In this document: in pieces, positions 1 through 7,591 of the stretch
Numbering within the stretch: the stretch's first letter is position 1
Layout: each line of letters begins with the position of its first letter
Assembly (NCBI GenBank): GCA_900107575.1
Contig: FNQX01000023.1
Span: 1-63,371, forward strand
Direction of reading: 5' to 3'
DNA length: 63,371 nt
Source of the DNA: Lachnospiraceae bacterium NK3A20
Lineage (GTDB): Bacteria; Bacillota; Clostridia; Lachnospirales; Lachnospiraceae
The notes under the pieces: generated by a model
The model's database searches: none
Told to the model about the DNA's origin: nothing
The model's input: only the letters and a program-made list of their open reading frames with translations
Program-made: the position numbers and the translations under genes

Positions 1-195
1 CTGTTTGTCCCTCGGCAGAACCCCGGGGGTCGGGAAGTTCTCTACGCGGAATGCCTCTGTCGATGCCGCGTGCCGCAGCTTCTCCCCGTAGTAGAGGTGC
101 CCCACGTAGCCATCCTCGGTAACCCCGATCAGATAGCTCGTGTGATCCGTGTCCAGTTTGAAGATACGTGATTCCGGAATGTAGGTAACTGACAT
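1..195 (-). CDS. Alpha-galactosidase (GH36), N-terminal part, cut by window edge
   Basis: Reading the minus strand from an ATG at 193-195 gives 65 codons that run off the left edge. The product begins MSVTYIPESRIFKL and contains SYLIGVTEDGYVGHLYYG, which matches the N-terminal beta-domain typical of GH36 alpha-galactosidases (hydrolysis of terminal alpha-1,6-galactose from raffinose-type oligosaccharides). An AGAGGA ribosome site lies just upstream. No signal peptide is seen, so a cytoplasmic enzyme is likely. The catalytic domain lies outside the window, so the family call rests on the N-terminal pattern only. Confidence 0.75.
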   Translation of the reverse strand, partial: MSVTYIPESRIFKLDTDHTSYLIGVTEDGYVGHLYYGEKLRHAASTEAFRVENFPTPGVLPRDKQ

Positions 196-396
196 AATGT
201 TGTCCTCTTTCTCGCGTTCGTATCGCGCCTTATTGCGCAAGAAATGCTGGCATTATCCGATAACGTTGCAGCGGCTATTCCGGTCGCAACGCTCACTTGC
301 ATATAAAGACATTTTACTGCCAGCCGTTCCGGGTCCGCAAGAATAGAAACTCGTATTCCTTCGGCTGTTACGGAGAAATTTGAGCAGTGCTGTCTG
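196..396. other. Intergenic region upstream of alpha-galactosidase
   Basis: About 200 bp without a convincing gene. It should contain the promoter of the alpha-galactosidase, read leftward, but no clear -35/-10 pair stands out. No repeat was recognised. Confidence 0.4.
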
Positions 397-795
397 TTAT
401 TTTCCCTTCATCTTCTGAATTCTCTCATTCATTCTCCTGGCCTCCGCGCGATAATAGCGCATGAACAGGAGCCAGATGACGAACGCAGCCGCGAACTGCA
501 TAGCTGCCGCGAGAATACCCTGCCCGATCGCCACCGCACCACCAATCCAACCAACCGCAAAGGCAGTGATCGTGTAGACGATGCACCCGATTCCCATGTG
601 TATCAGGACACGAATCGGCATTGGGAGACTTTCCCTGCGATAGACGATGGACGGGATGCCAAACCCCAGGCCGACTACAACGCAGCCAAGGAACATCCGA
701 GTGAAGCCGTAGTTCTCGAGGCTGAAATTGCCGTGGGACCGGATATCCCAGGCGACTCCCTCCACACAAAAAATCACCATCGCAATCGTCTTCCG
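397..795 (-). pseudogene. DUF3021 family membrane protein, 5'-truncated
   Basis: The minus-strand frame ends in a Lys-rich tail (MNERIQKMKGK) and carries three hydrophobic segments, including GCVVVGLGFGIPSIVY and GAVAIGQGILAAAMQFAAAF. This is the layout of DUF3021, small four-helix membrane proteins usually encoded directly downstream of a LytTR DNA-binding regulator. Only the second half of the first expected helix remains (TIAMVIFC), and an in-frame TAA closes the frame at once upstream of codon 1. The gene therefore lost its 5' end. The sequence just before it, in another frame, looks like the start of the LytTR partner, so a deletion probably fused the two. Confidence 0.6.
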
Positions 796-865
796 TTACC
801 CTGTCTATGTAAATGCCTGCGTACGGCTCCTTATGCTCCTCAGATATCGCAACCCTTACTCTCAC
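782..865 (-). pseudogene. LytTR regulator N-terminal fragment
   Basis: A GTG at 863-865 follows a strong AGGAGAGGAGG ribosome site and starts the peptide VRVAISEEHKEPYAGIYIDR, after which the frame runs into the truncated DUF3021 sequence. Peptides of this form (charged, with EEPYAxIYTDRVTE) begin many small LytTR-domain regulators that sit upstream of DUF3021 genes. The remaining roughly 120 residues, including the DNA-binding domain, are absent. The call is by pattern and gene order; the fragment is too short for certainty. Confidence 0.45.
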
Positions 866-1062
866 GGCCTGTCCTCCTCTCCTGTAATGTCAGCATACAA
901 CAAAGAGTTGGCGGCGTCCTGCGTGACACGGTAAGTGGAAGAAAACAACAGGCGAAATGCAATTTATATTGGTGCCCCGATACTCCTTATGACTTATTTG
1001 CAATCAATTGTTTTCATCTGCTTATATTTATGTTGAGATGGATGCAGATAAGGAGGCACATT

Positions 1063-1344
1063 ATGGCGAATACACTCATTCAATTTCGTACAGATGAAGC
1101 TGAAAGAACAGAAGCAACCAATATTCTTCAGCAGCTTGGGTTGGATATGCCATCCTACCTCAGGATGTGTGTGTCCCGGTTGGTCAGCGAAAAAGGAATC
1201 CCGTTCAGCATGACCATCAAACAGGCTCCGGCGAATAAAGGCATTGAGGCGATGAAACGGGCCAGCAGGATTGCGGAAGAAAACGGCATTTCAGACATGA
1301 CGCTTGAGGAAATCAATGCAGAAATAGCGGAAGCCAGAAAGTGA
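1063..1344 (+). CDS. RelB/DinJ family antitoxin
   Basis: The start is the ATG at 1063, which follows an AAGGAGG ribosome site; a longer open frame upstream lacks such a site. The 93-residue product begins MANTLIQFRTDEAERTEA and contains LGLDMPSYLRMCVSRLV, the ribbon-helix-helix pattern of RelB/DinJ antitoxins, which bind their own promoter and neutralise a toxin through the C-terminal tail. The next gene starts 7 bases after the stop and encodes a PIN-domain toxin remnant rather than the usual RelE/YafQ toxin. The antitoxin itself looks intact. Autoregulation is inferred from the family. Confidence 0.8.
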   Translation: MANTLIQFRTDEAERTEATNILQQLGLDMPSYLRMCVSRLVSEKGIPFSMTIKQAPANKGIEAMKRASRIAEENGISDMTLEEINAEIAEARK

Positions 1345-1351
1345 GGCATCT

Positions 1352-1580
1352 GTGAAATATTACGCTGTTATTGACACGAATGTTCTGGTTTCCGCCACCC
1401 TGAAATGGAAGTCCGTACCCGGAAGCATCATGGATCTTGCCTTCAATGAAGTCATTGTCCCACTGGTGAACGAGAAAATCCTGAGGGAATATCAAACATT
1501 TTCCAACAAGACCATTTGTCGTAACACCAAGGCAAATGCTTGACTTGATTTTCAAAGATGCCGACGAAAGTATCCGCTAA
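1352..1580 (+). pseudogene. PIN-domain toxin, frameshifted and truncated
   Basis: A GTG start at 1352 gives MKYYAVIDTNVLVSATLKW, the first strand of a PIN ribonuclease with its catalytic Asp (DTNV), followed by PLVNEKILREYQ. PIN toxins are about 130-150 residues, but this frame stops after 63. The +1 frame continues with a plausible PIN-like stretch (RPFVVTPRQMLDLIF) to a TAA at 1578-1580, which indicates at least one indel. The remaining acidic active-site residues are missing. It is coupled to the RelB-type antitoxin upstream. The toxin is probably inactive, leaving the antitoxin as an orphan. Confidence 0.65.
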
Positions 1581-1618
1581 TTCATCCTGAGTAAAGGACG
1601 GATTCTCTAATTAATTTC

Positions 1619-1956
1619 TTAACTTTCAGCATTTTTGACACTCAAGCCATATTCTGAGATGATTCTATCCACCACCTTCGATGGCGGATCGTTGTCTATG
1701 AACAGACGATGGTGTATGCCGATATCGCGATTAACCATTCCATACCAGTCCAGATCGGCCTGTATCTCTTTTAGATAGTAATCCTTGTGCTGGTTTTTAT
1801 ACGGATCATCTGTGTATATCTCGTCATTCTCATCGCTGAATATAAGCCTCGAAAAGATATTCTCCGGTGTGTCGTATAGCTCGATCGCAAGGATGTCATC
1901 ATCTATAAGCCGGCTTTGGAAGTTCTCCGGTCTTCATTCTTCCCTCCACGCGGCAT
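1619..1956 (-). pseudogene. Hypothetical protein, frameshifted
   Basis: An ATG at 1954-1956 opens a short frame (MPRGGKNEDRRTSKAGL, then stop). The neighbouring frame stays open to the TAA at 1619-1621 and encodes an acidic, hydrophilic peptide, for example LIDDDILAIELYDTPENIF and YYLKEIQADLDWYGMVNRD. The two parts make best sense as one gene of about 110 codons with a single frameshift near residue 9. I do not recognise the family. There is no signal peptide or membrane segment. It sits among other decaying genes. Confidence 0.45.
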
Positions 1957-2036
1957 CTTACTTTCCCTATAATGAATATTTATCGGCCATACAGTATATC
2001 TTCATTATAGATGATTTCTAATACCGAAGCATTAAA

Positions 2037-2080
2037 AAGGCTCGTCGCCGCCGACGTACTTGCCGGCAGTGATGAGCCTT
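2037..2080 (+). terminator. Hairpin remnant resembling the recombinase 3' end
   Basis: AAGGCTCGTC and GATGAGCCTT form an imperfect stem around a GC-rich loop, preceded by CCGAAGCATTAAA. The same arrangement (TCGAAGCATAAA then AAGGCTCCTC...GAGGAGCCTT) ends the serine recombinase gene at 5713-5774. This copy looks like the decayed tail and terminator of a related recombinase. Confidence 0.5.
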
Positions 2081-2142
2081 AGTTCCGTGCTTTTCAGTTT
2101 TATCAGGCCTTATTGAACTCCCATACGTATGCCCGGATGCAA

Positions 2143-2667
2143 TCAGGTTATGCTGAAATAACCTCTCCATCCCCGGGAAGCATAATAAGAATCAGCGCCA
2201 TTATGAAAAGTGAATACGACTCCATATCGCTTTTCAGAGAATATAGCGCCGCCCTTCTGCCTGATTTCGTCCGGGGTCGCGATCCATGAAGAGGTTTTCA
2301 GATCAAACTCACCTAGCTCCTGAAGTCTGCGATAAAGCGCCTCTGTCATCAATTCGACTCCCATCTCCTGCGCCTGATGAACGGCACTCCCTCTTGGCGG
2401 ATTATTCCTGCGCTTTTGAAGCGCTGCATCGTCGTAGCATAAACTTCTGCGCCCGGCAGGAGATTCTTTGGAGCAGTCACAGAAGATAAGCCCTCCGGTG
2501 CTCTCGTCATAACCGATTGTGTCCGGTTCTCCTCCGCTTTCCTCCATGCGCTCAAGGATAGCAAGCGCTTTTTGGTTCACGCGCAGGCGCTTCTCAACAT
2601 CCTCCCACGTCATGTCCCTGTGTCGCATGGGATTCTCAAGAAACCTGTGTTTTAATACGTCAATCAT
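2143..2667 (-). CDS. DUF4256 family protein
   Basis: The 174-residue product is full length for DUF4256, a cytosolic family of unknown function. Recognisable stretches are GYDESTGGLIFCDCSKESP, LYRRLQELGEFDLKTSSW and a C-terminal block with HNGADSYYASRGWRG. An AGGTG ribosome site precedes the ATG at 2665-2667. Cys-x-Cys followed by the SKESP segment and the conserved Trp/Gly tail are intact, so the gene looks functional. It lies 82 bp downstream of the FMN-binding lipoprotein gene on the same strand, with no terminator seen between them. No function is proposed. Confidence 0.85.
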   Translation of the reverse strand: MIDVLKHRFLENPMRHRDMTWEDVEKRLRVNQKALAILERMEESGGEPDTIGYDESTGGLIFCDCSKESPAGRRSLCYDDAALQKRRNNPPRGSAVHQAQEMGVELMTEALYRRLQELGEFDLKTSSWIATPDEIRQKGGAIFSEKRYGVVFTFHNGADSYYASRGWRGYFSIT

Positions 2668-2749
2668 CGGGTCACCTGCTTCCCTGTCCTGCTATCCACC
2701 TGCTTCTTACCTATGGTTCACTTTACTGTGCAAAACTGTTTCTATTGCC

Positions 2750-3673
2750 TTATTTGCTCACTGCATCCTTCATTGCTTCTACGAAGTAAGAAACATTAAT
2801 TGTCGCCCCAGTCACAGCATCAACATCATGTCCTTCTTCATCCAGCTTCAGATCATCTACATCATGGTCTTTCGCCCAGTCTTCAAAGGAAACAATCTGC
2901 TCCCACCATTCCTTGTTCATGGAGCTGGCTTCCTTGATGCCATAATCATTGAACTTTTCCTTGCTGCTCAGGCCACCGTCCGGGCGCACTGTATCAGCCA
3001 GAACTTTGAACACCTCGCCATCTTTGTAGATGACATTGACAACGGTAATTCCCCATTGATCACTGTAAGATGTTCCGGTCTTAACCTGAAATCCGTCAGT
3101 TTCAGCAACATCCGTTTTCGCATTCTCCATTGCATCCGTGAAATTTTTCAGGTTGATCGTTGCTCCGGTGACCGCATCTACGTCATGTCCGGAATCATCC
3201 AGATTCAGGGTACTTAAGTCATTACCTTCCGCCCATGTCTCGAAGGAAGAAACCTGTTCCCACCATTCTTTACCGATGGAGCTGACATCCTTGAGACCGT
3301 AATCGTCAAATTTCTCTTTGCTGCTCAATCCACCTTCCGGATGCACTGTGTCAAGAAGGATTTTAAAAGTCTGATCATCCTTCTTAATAATGTTAGCTAC
3401 TGTAATCCCCCATGAATCATCATAGGAAACGCCAGTTGCCACACTAAAGTCATCACCATCAGATTCCTGCGTTGCCCCTGCAGGAGCTTCTGTTGCTGCA
3501 GTTGTTGTTGCTGCTGCCGCTGCTGCTGTTGTTGTTGTTTCTGCTGCTTCTGTCTCTGCTGCCGTTGCAGCTGTTGCAGATTCACCGCTCTGTGAAGAAT
3601 CGCCGCTGCATCCGGACAACATCATTGCTACTATTGATGCAGACAGTGCTACTACGCCAAAACTTTTTCTCAT
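2750..3673 (-). CDS. Lipoprotein with two FMN-binding repeats (flavinylation motifs)
   Basis: The start is the ATG at 3671-3673, after an AGAGGAAAA ribosome site. It is followed by a lipoprotein signal (LSASIVAMMLSGCSG, lipobox Cys near residue 21) and an Ala/Thr/Glu-rich linker. Two tandem repeats of about 105 residues follow, each with WGITV near its start, GGLSSKEKF in the middle, EWWEQ and a terminal DAVTGATI. The DxxTGAT motif is the ApbE-type flavinylation site of FMN-binding domains, so covalent FMN on Thr is expected in both repeats. This implies an outer-face electron carrier, as in Gram-positive flavin-based extracellular electron transfer. A membrane ferredoxin that could feed it is encoded at 6554-7372. 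No ApbE gene is in the window. Confidence 0.8.
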   Translation of the reverse strand: MRKSFGVVALSASIVAMMLSGCSGDSSQSGESATAATAAETEAAETTTTAAAAAATTTAATEAPAGATQESDGDDFSVATGVSYDDSWGITVANIIKKDDQTFKILLDTVHPEGGLSSKEKFDDYGLKDVSSIGKEWWEQVSSFETWAEGNDLSTLNLDDSGHDVDAVTGATINLKNFTDAMENAKTDVAETDGFQVKTGTSYSDQWGITVVNVIYKDGEVFKVLADTVRPDGGLSSKEKFNDYGIKEASSMNKEWWEQIVSFEDWAKDHDVDDLKLDEEGHDVDAVTGATINVSYFVEAMKDAVSK

Positions 3674-3828
3674 CTGATTTTCCTCTCTTGTATGAATTAT
3701 AAATGTCAAGCTGCGTGCTGAGGCAAAAGTGCCATCCAATGTGTCACTAAGATTGGCACTATGGGACTTTGGCATTTTTGTCCCGATCAATCATAGCACT
3801 TTGGAAAGCTTTTGGGTGAATACAGTTT
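3674..3828. other. Upstream region of FMN lipoprotein
   Basis: This AT-richer stretch should hold the lipoprotein promoter, read leftward. It contains the close repeats TGGCACTATGGGACTTTGGCA and GCCATCCAATGTGTC, loosely inverted, which could be a regulator site. No confident promoter was assigned. Confidence 0.3.
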
Positions 3829-3927
3829 TCATGTCCCTTTGTCTCGCAGTTTTTTGACACTTGGACCATATTCTTGTATTTGTTGCAAAAGTGCTTGTTG
3901 CTCGTGACTCAACTTCGTCAAATCCAT
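3829..3927 (-). CDS. Possible 32-residue peptide
   Basis: ATG at 3925-3927 to TGA at 3829-3831 on the minus strand. The product starts MDLTKLSHEQQALLQQIQEY and is Gln- and Leu-rich, so a short amphipathic helix is likely. It begins 12 bases after the stop of the aldo/keto reductase remnant and has only a weak AAGAAG ribosome site. It could be a real small protein, the remnant of a longer gene, or chance. The family is not recognised. Confidence 0.3.
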   Translation of the reverse strand: MDLTKLSHEQQALLQQIQEYGPSVKKLRDKGT

Positions 3928-3939
3928 TTATACATCTTC

Positions 3940-4523
3940 TTACAGCTTTCCTCCGTAGACAGGGAAAAAGCCTGCCGCGCCGTAATCTTGAATCTTCGGA
4001 ACGTTCTTTAAGATGTCCATATCCGCATCGGAAATCGTAAAGTCTACTTCTGCATTGCTCTTCATGTGCTCCGGATTCGCTGTTTTCGGCAGAACAATCA
4101 TCCCCAGCTGAATGTCATAACGAATACAGAGCTGTGCGGGAGTCACACCATATTTCTCAGCCATATCCGTGATCACCAGATTTTTCAGTGCCACTCCGTG
4201 CGCAATCGGCGAATAGGCCTCCATGACAATTCCCTGCGACTGACAGTAGCGGATCAGTTCCAGCGGGATATTCGAAATGTGGCAGAGTACCTGATTGACC
4301 ATTGGTTTGACCTCTGCATTCTGCAAGAGGTTGTCGATATCTTCCTGCAGGAAATTGGATACGCCAATCGCGCGAATCTTTCCAGCTTTGTTGGCATCGG
4401 TCAGTGCCCGCCACGCCTCGAGATTTCCCTCGAAGTAACGATCCTCAGACTGATTCACCTTGTCCCACGGCTGGGGACTATGAATGATCATCAGGTCGAT
4501 ATAGGAAAGTCCCAGTTTCCTTA
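3940..4523 (-). pseudogene. Aldo/keto reductase, 5' half missing
   Basis: The minus-strand frame reads LRKLGLSYIDLMIIHSPQPW, then IRAIGVSNF, VNQVLCHI, EAYSPIAHG and IVLPKTANPEHMKSN, which are the barrel strands and C-terminal NADP-binding segment of aldo/keto reductases. About 95 N-terminal residues are absent, including the catalytic Asp/Tyr region. Homology stops near 4520, exactly where a plus-strand serine recombinase begins, also without its 5' end. The ATG at 4489-4491 is internal to the ancestral gene. An active enzyme is unlikely. Confidence 0.8.
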
Positions 4524-5730
4524 AGAAAAGAATATTCCCGTCTTTTTTGAAAAGGAATCCATCAATACAATGAATGCCAAGGGCGAGGTACTTCTAACAA
4601 TCATGGCCTCCCTCGCCCAGCAGGAAAGCCAGAGTCTTTCACAGAATGTAAAGATGGGGCTACAGTATCGTTATCAGCAAGGCAAAGTGCAGGTCAACCA
4701 CAATCGCTTCCTCGGATACACCAAGGATGCCAACGGACACCTGATCATTGATCCGGAGCAGGCAGAAATCGTAAAGCGCATCTACCGGGAATACCTCGAA
4801 GGCTCCAGCATGGATAAGATCGCCAACGGGCTTATGGCTGACGATATCCTCACCGGTGCTGGCAAAACAAAATGGCACACCAGCACCATCAACAAGATTC
4901 TCCGCAACGAGAAGTACATGGGAGACGCACTGCTTCAAAAGACCTATACCACAGACTTCCTGACAAAGAAGCGGATCAAAAACAACGGCACCGTTCCTCA
5001 ATACTACGCCGAGGGCGACCACGAAGCGATCATTCCAAAGGAGCTCTTCATACAGGTGCAGGCGGAGCTTGTCCGTCGCCGTGTAGTCCACGTCAGCCCG
5101 ACAGGCAAGAAACGCAGCTTCTCCTGCAATCACTGTTTTGCACAGATGGTTTTCTGCGGAGACTGCGGCGAGCTTTACCGGCGCGTTCACTGGAACAACC
5201 ACGGCTGCAAATCCATCGTCTGGCGCTGCATCAACCGCTTGGAGCCCACCTCCGCTGAAAAGAACTGCACCAACCGGACAGTAAACGAGCTCCTGCTGCG
5301 GGAGATTACAGTCAAGGCTATCAATCAGATTCTCACCGAGAGAGACGTCTTCCTGAAAACCTTACAGCAGAACATCGCAAAAGCCGTGGTCAACGCTGAC
5401 ACCCTCTCGCCAGATGGCATTCAGAGTAGGCTCTTGGAACTGCAAAAGGAACTCATCAAGAAGGCGAACAACAAGCAGGACTACGATGCCATCGCCGACG
5501 AGATTTTCCGGCTCCGCGACCAAAAGGAACAGTCCGAAGTCGATAGCCACCACCGGGAAGAAGCCATGAACCGGATCAAGGAGCTGCAGGACTTCATCGC
5601 CGGGCAGGAGACCGACATCACAGAGTTTGATGAGGCACTGGTCAAAAAGCTCATCGAGAAGATTACCGTCTTCACCGACCACTTCACCATAGAGTTCAAG
5701 TCCGGTATCACAATCGATATCGAAGCATAA
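4524..5730 (+). pseudogene. Large serine recombinase, catalytic N-terminus missing
   Basis: The frame is recognisable from about 4524 (KNIPVFFEKESINTMNAKG) and continues with LLTIMASLAQQESQSLSQNV, the end of the resolvase catalytic domain and the long E helix. A recombinase domain (LGYTKDANGHLIIDPEQAE...) and a zinc ribbon (CGDCGELYRR...WRC...C) follow, then a coiled-coil region and a C-terminal beta-strand tail. The first roughly 115 residues with the catalytic Ser are missing, so the gene is inactive unless fused elsewhere. Relatives move integrative elements or cassettes. The 5' junction also truncates the aldo/keto reductase on the other strand. A hairpin terminator follows the stop codon. 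Confidence 0.85.
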
Positions 5731-5731
5731 A

Positions 5732-5774
5732 AAGGCTCCTCGCCACTGAAACTTAATCAGTAGTGAGGAGCCTT
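5732..5774 (+). terminator. Terminator of the serine recombinase
   Basis: AAGGCTCCTCGCCACT and AGTAGTGAGGAGCCTT form a long stem with a short AT-rich loop directly after the recombinase stop. It may also serve the convergent HTH gene, which ends at 5783. Confidence 0.75.
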
Positions 5775-5782
5775 GGTCTGTC

Positions 5783-6399
5783 TTATTCTTCTTTTGTCAG
5801 CACTTTCTTCTGCCAGTTGCGTTTTCCGCATTCCGGGCATTTCATGTATCTCGTCCGTCCCATATGCATAGCAAGATTTCTCTGCCAGTATGTAGGAACA
5901 TATCTGTGGTGGCAATTCTGGCATTCATAGTATCCGGCCTTTTGCTCAATTCCCACAGCGATAAAAGCGACCGTAAATATCATCACGAAAGCGAATACGA
6001 TCAGTACGATTCTCAGCCAGACTGGCATCTCTATAAATGACGCCACAAACACCATGACCAGTCCATAAATGACGGCTGGAAACGCAATCCAGTATTCCGT
6101 CTGAAGCATCTGCCTGTTTTTTTTTCTTCAACCTCTTGCCTCATCGCCAGCAGGTTTTCTTCTGCCCGTTTGTCATATGCTTCTGCCATAATTCTTTCGC
6201 CCGACAGGAGTTCATTGACAGTTATTTTCAGAAGTTCACAAAGATCCAGCATAATCCCGGAATCCGGCATAGACTTTCCGGTCCCCCATTTTGATATCGC
6301 ACGGTCACTGATTCCGAGCTTCTCGGCAAGGACTGCCTGAGTCATGCCCTGTTCCTTCCTGCAGGATGCTATGAATTTTCCAATTTTAATTTGATCCAT
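5783..6399 (-). pseudogene. XRE-type HTH protein with membrane and zinc-ribbon tail, frameshifted in an A9 tract
   Basis: The ATG at 6397-6399 follows an AAAGGAGGTG ribosome site. The first part is a helix-turn-helix (IGKFIASCRKEQGMTQAVLA, LGISDRAISKWGTGKS). The second, in another frame, carries two hydrophobic helices and a zinc ribbon (CQNCHHRY...CPECGKRNW). The two frames meet at nine consecutive T on the plus strand (6117-6125). Adding one base restores EVEEKKNRQMLQTEYW and a protein of about 206 residues with the normal domain order of this Firmicute family. The call is a disrupted gene, a homopolymer sequencing error, or a phase-variable tract. Confidence 0.8.
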
Positions 6400-6553
6400 A
6401 TCGGGCACCTCCTTTCATGGCTCAAGCATAGCCGGTATCATCGTATTATTACACGAACCATAAGTTGATTTCCTGCAACTCTACCGCTGGTTGAGTCCGG
6501 TAAAATGCGCTCCCCGTTGCCGATGATGGCAGTATTGGAGCCCTTTTCCTGTC

Positions 6554-7372
6554 CTAAAGTGCATCCTTTGGGCAATTTCTAACACATTCCATGCATAGAA
6601 TACATTCTGTTCCATTTTTTCGTTTTCGAGAATTATCTGTCACGTCAACATTCATAGGACATACTCGTTTGCATTTTCCGCACGAGATGCATTTGTCTTT
6701 GTCACATTTTATCCTGAGAACCGAAAAGTAACTCATTGGCTTCAAAAATACAGTGATGGGACATATATATTTACAAAATGCTCGGTTATCCTTAAACGCA
6801 AATGCGAGTGCAATGCCCACAGCATAATAAGCGAGATTGCCGACAATAAATGCCCAGAACATAATCCGTTCGATATTGCCAACCTTAGCAAGGAACAATG
6901 AGGCAACAAATACCAGTGAAAACGTAAATGTAATGTATCTGATCCATCCGAGATTCCTTCTTGGTTGTGATGGAGACTTGTAAGGAAGAAAATCCAAGAC
7001 CATAGCTGTCCAGCAGGCATATCCACACCAGCCTCTGCCGAATAATAGTGGCCCGAAAATCTTTGCAACGGCGTAATGAATGGTGGCAGCCTCAAAAACT
7101 CCGGTGAATAAGTAATACCAGAATCCCTCGATCTGCATATTCTCATTGCAGATAATCCCCAGAAATATCAGCATATATAAGCCAACAAGCAACTGAACGA
7201 TACGTCTTGCGTGCTTATATTTTTTTATAAACAGAAAAATCCCCAAAGAAATAGAAAGCCCGATGTAGCTGAAATTGAAGAGGTAAAAAATATTATCCTT
7301 TGTAAGCCATAATGTAATTGCAACAGCTTCAAAGATTATGAGCATAAAAAACGGTGTCAAATATTTCTTCAA
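6554..7372 (-). CDS. NapH-like membrane protein with two 4Fe-4S clusters
   Basis: A TTG start at 7372 sits after GGAGGTAATAGA. The 272-residue product has about five to six hydrophobic helices, with the NapH/NosR-type motif GRGWCGYACWTAMVLDF near residue 110 and CKYICP near residue 200. Two ferredoxin motifs follow: CISCGKCKRVCP and CILCMECVRNCP. Such proteins pass electrons through the membrane from quinols or ferredoxin to extracytoplasmic carriers. The nearby FMN-binding lipoprotein on the same strand is a plausible partner, though decayed genes lie between them. The substrate is unknown. Confidence 0.8.
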   Translation of the reverse strand: MKKYLTPFFMLIIFEAVAITLWLTKDNIFYLFNFSYIGLSISLGIFLFIKKYKHARRIVQLLVGLYMLIFLGIICNENMQIEGFWYYLFTGVFEAATIHYAVAKIFGPLLFGRGWCGYACWTAMVLDFLPYKSPSQPRRNLGWIRYITFTFSLVFVASLFLAKVGNIERIMFWAFIVGNLAYYAVGIALAFAFKDNRAFCKYICPITVFLKPMSYFSVLRIKCDKDKCISCGKCKRVCPMNVDVTDNSRKRKNGTECILCMECVRNCPKDAL

Positions 7373-7591
7373 TCTATTACCTCCATTCGACTTTCCCTGA
7401 CATCTATCTCACAGCCACAACTTCCCAACATCTAACTCGGCAACGGGGCATAGTGACATCTATCGAGGCAACTCAACTCTCACACTTTTTGAGCCGGATT
7501 GCCCTTGGATAAGTTACCGAGAAGCGATTTGTCTGTCCGATGCCAAATTTGCCCGATTGCCCGAAACCGCAGTATTACTTGGCTTTCGCGG
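7373..7591. other. Intergenic region, no gene seen
   Basis: About 220 bp between the NapH-like gene and rlmD. It contains loosely repeated short CAACT and GACATCTATC words, but no gene and no clear terminator. Confidence 0.3.

Noticed and set aside
3397-3702. Gln/Leu-rich open frames within the FMN lipoprotein gene
   Set aside because: They arise from the Ala/Thr-rich linker codons in other frames.
6430-6535. Minus-strand peptide SNTAIIGNGERILPD between the HTH gene and the NapH-like gene
   Set aside because: It is open for about 33 codons without a start and its family was not recognised; probably chance.
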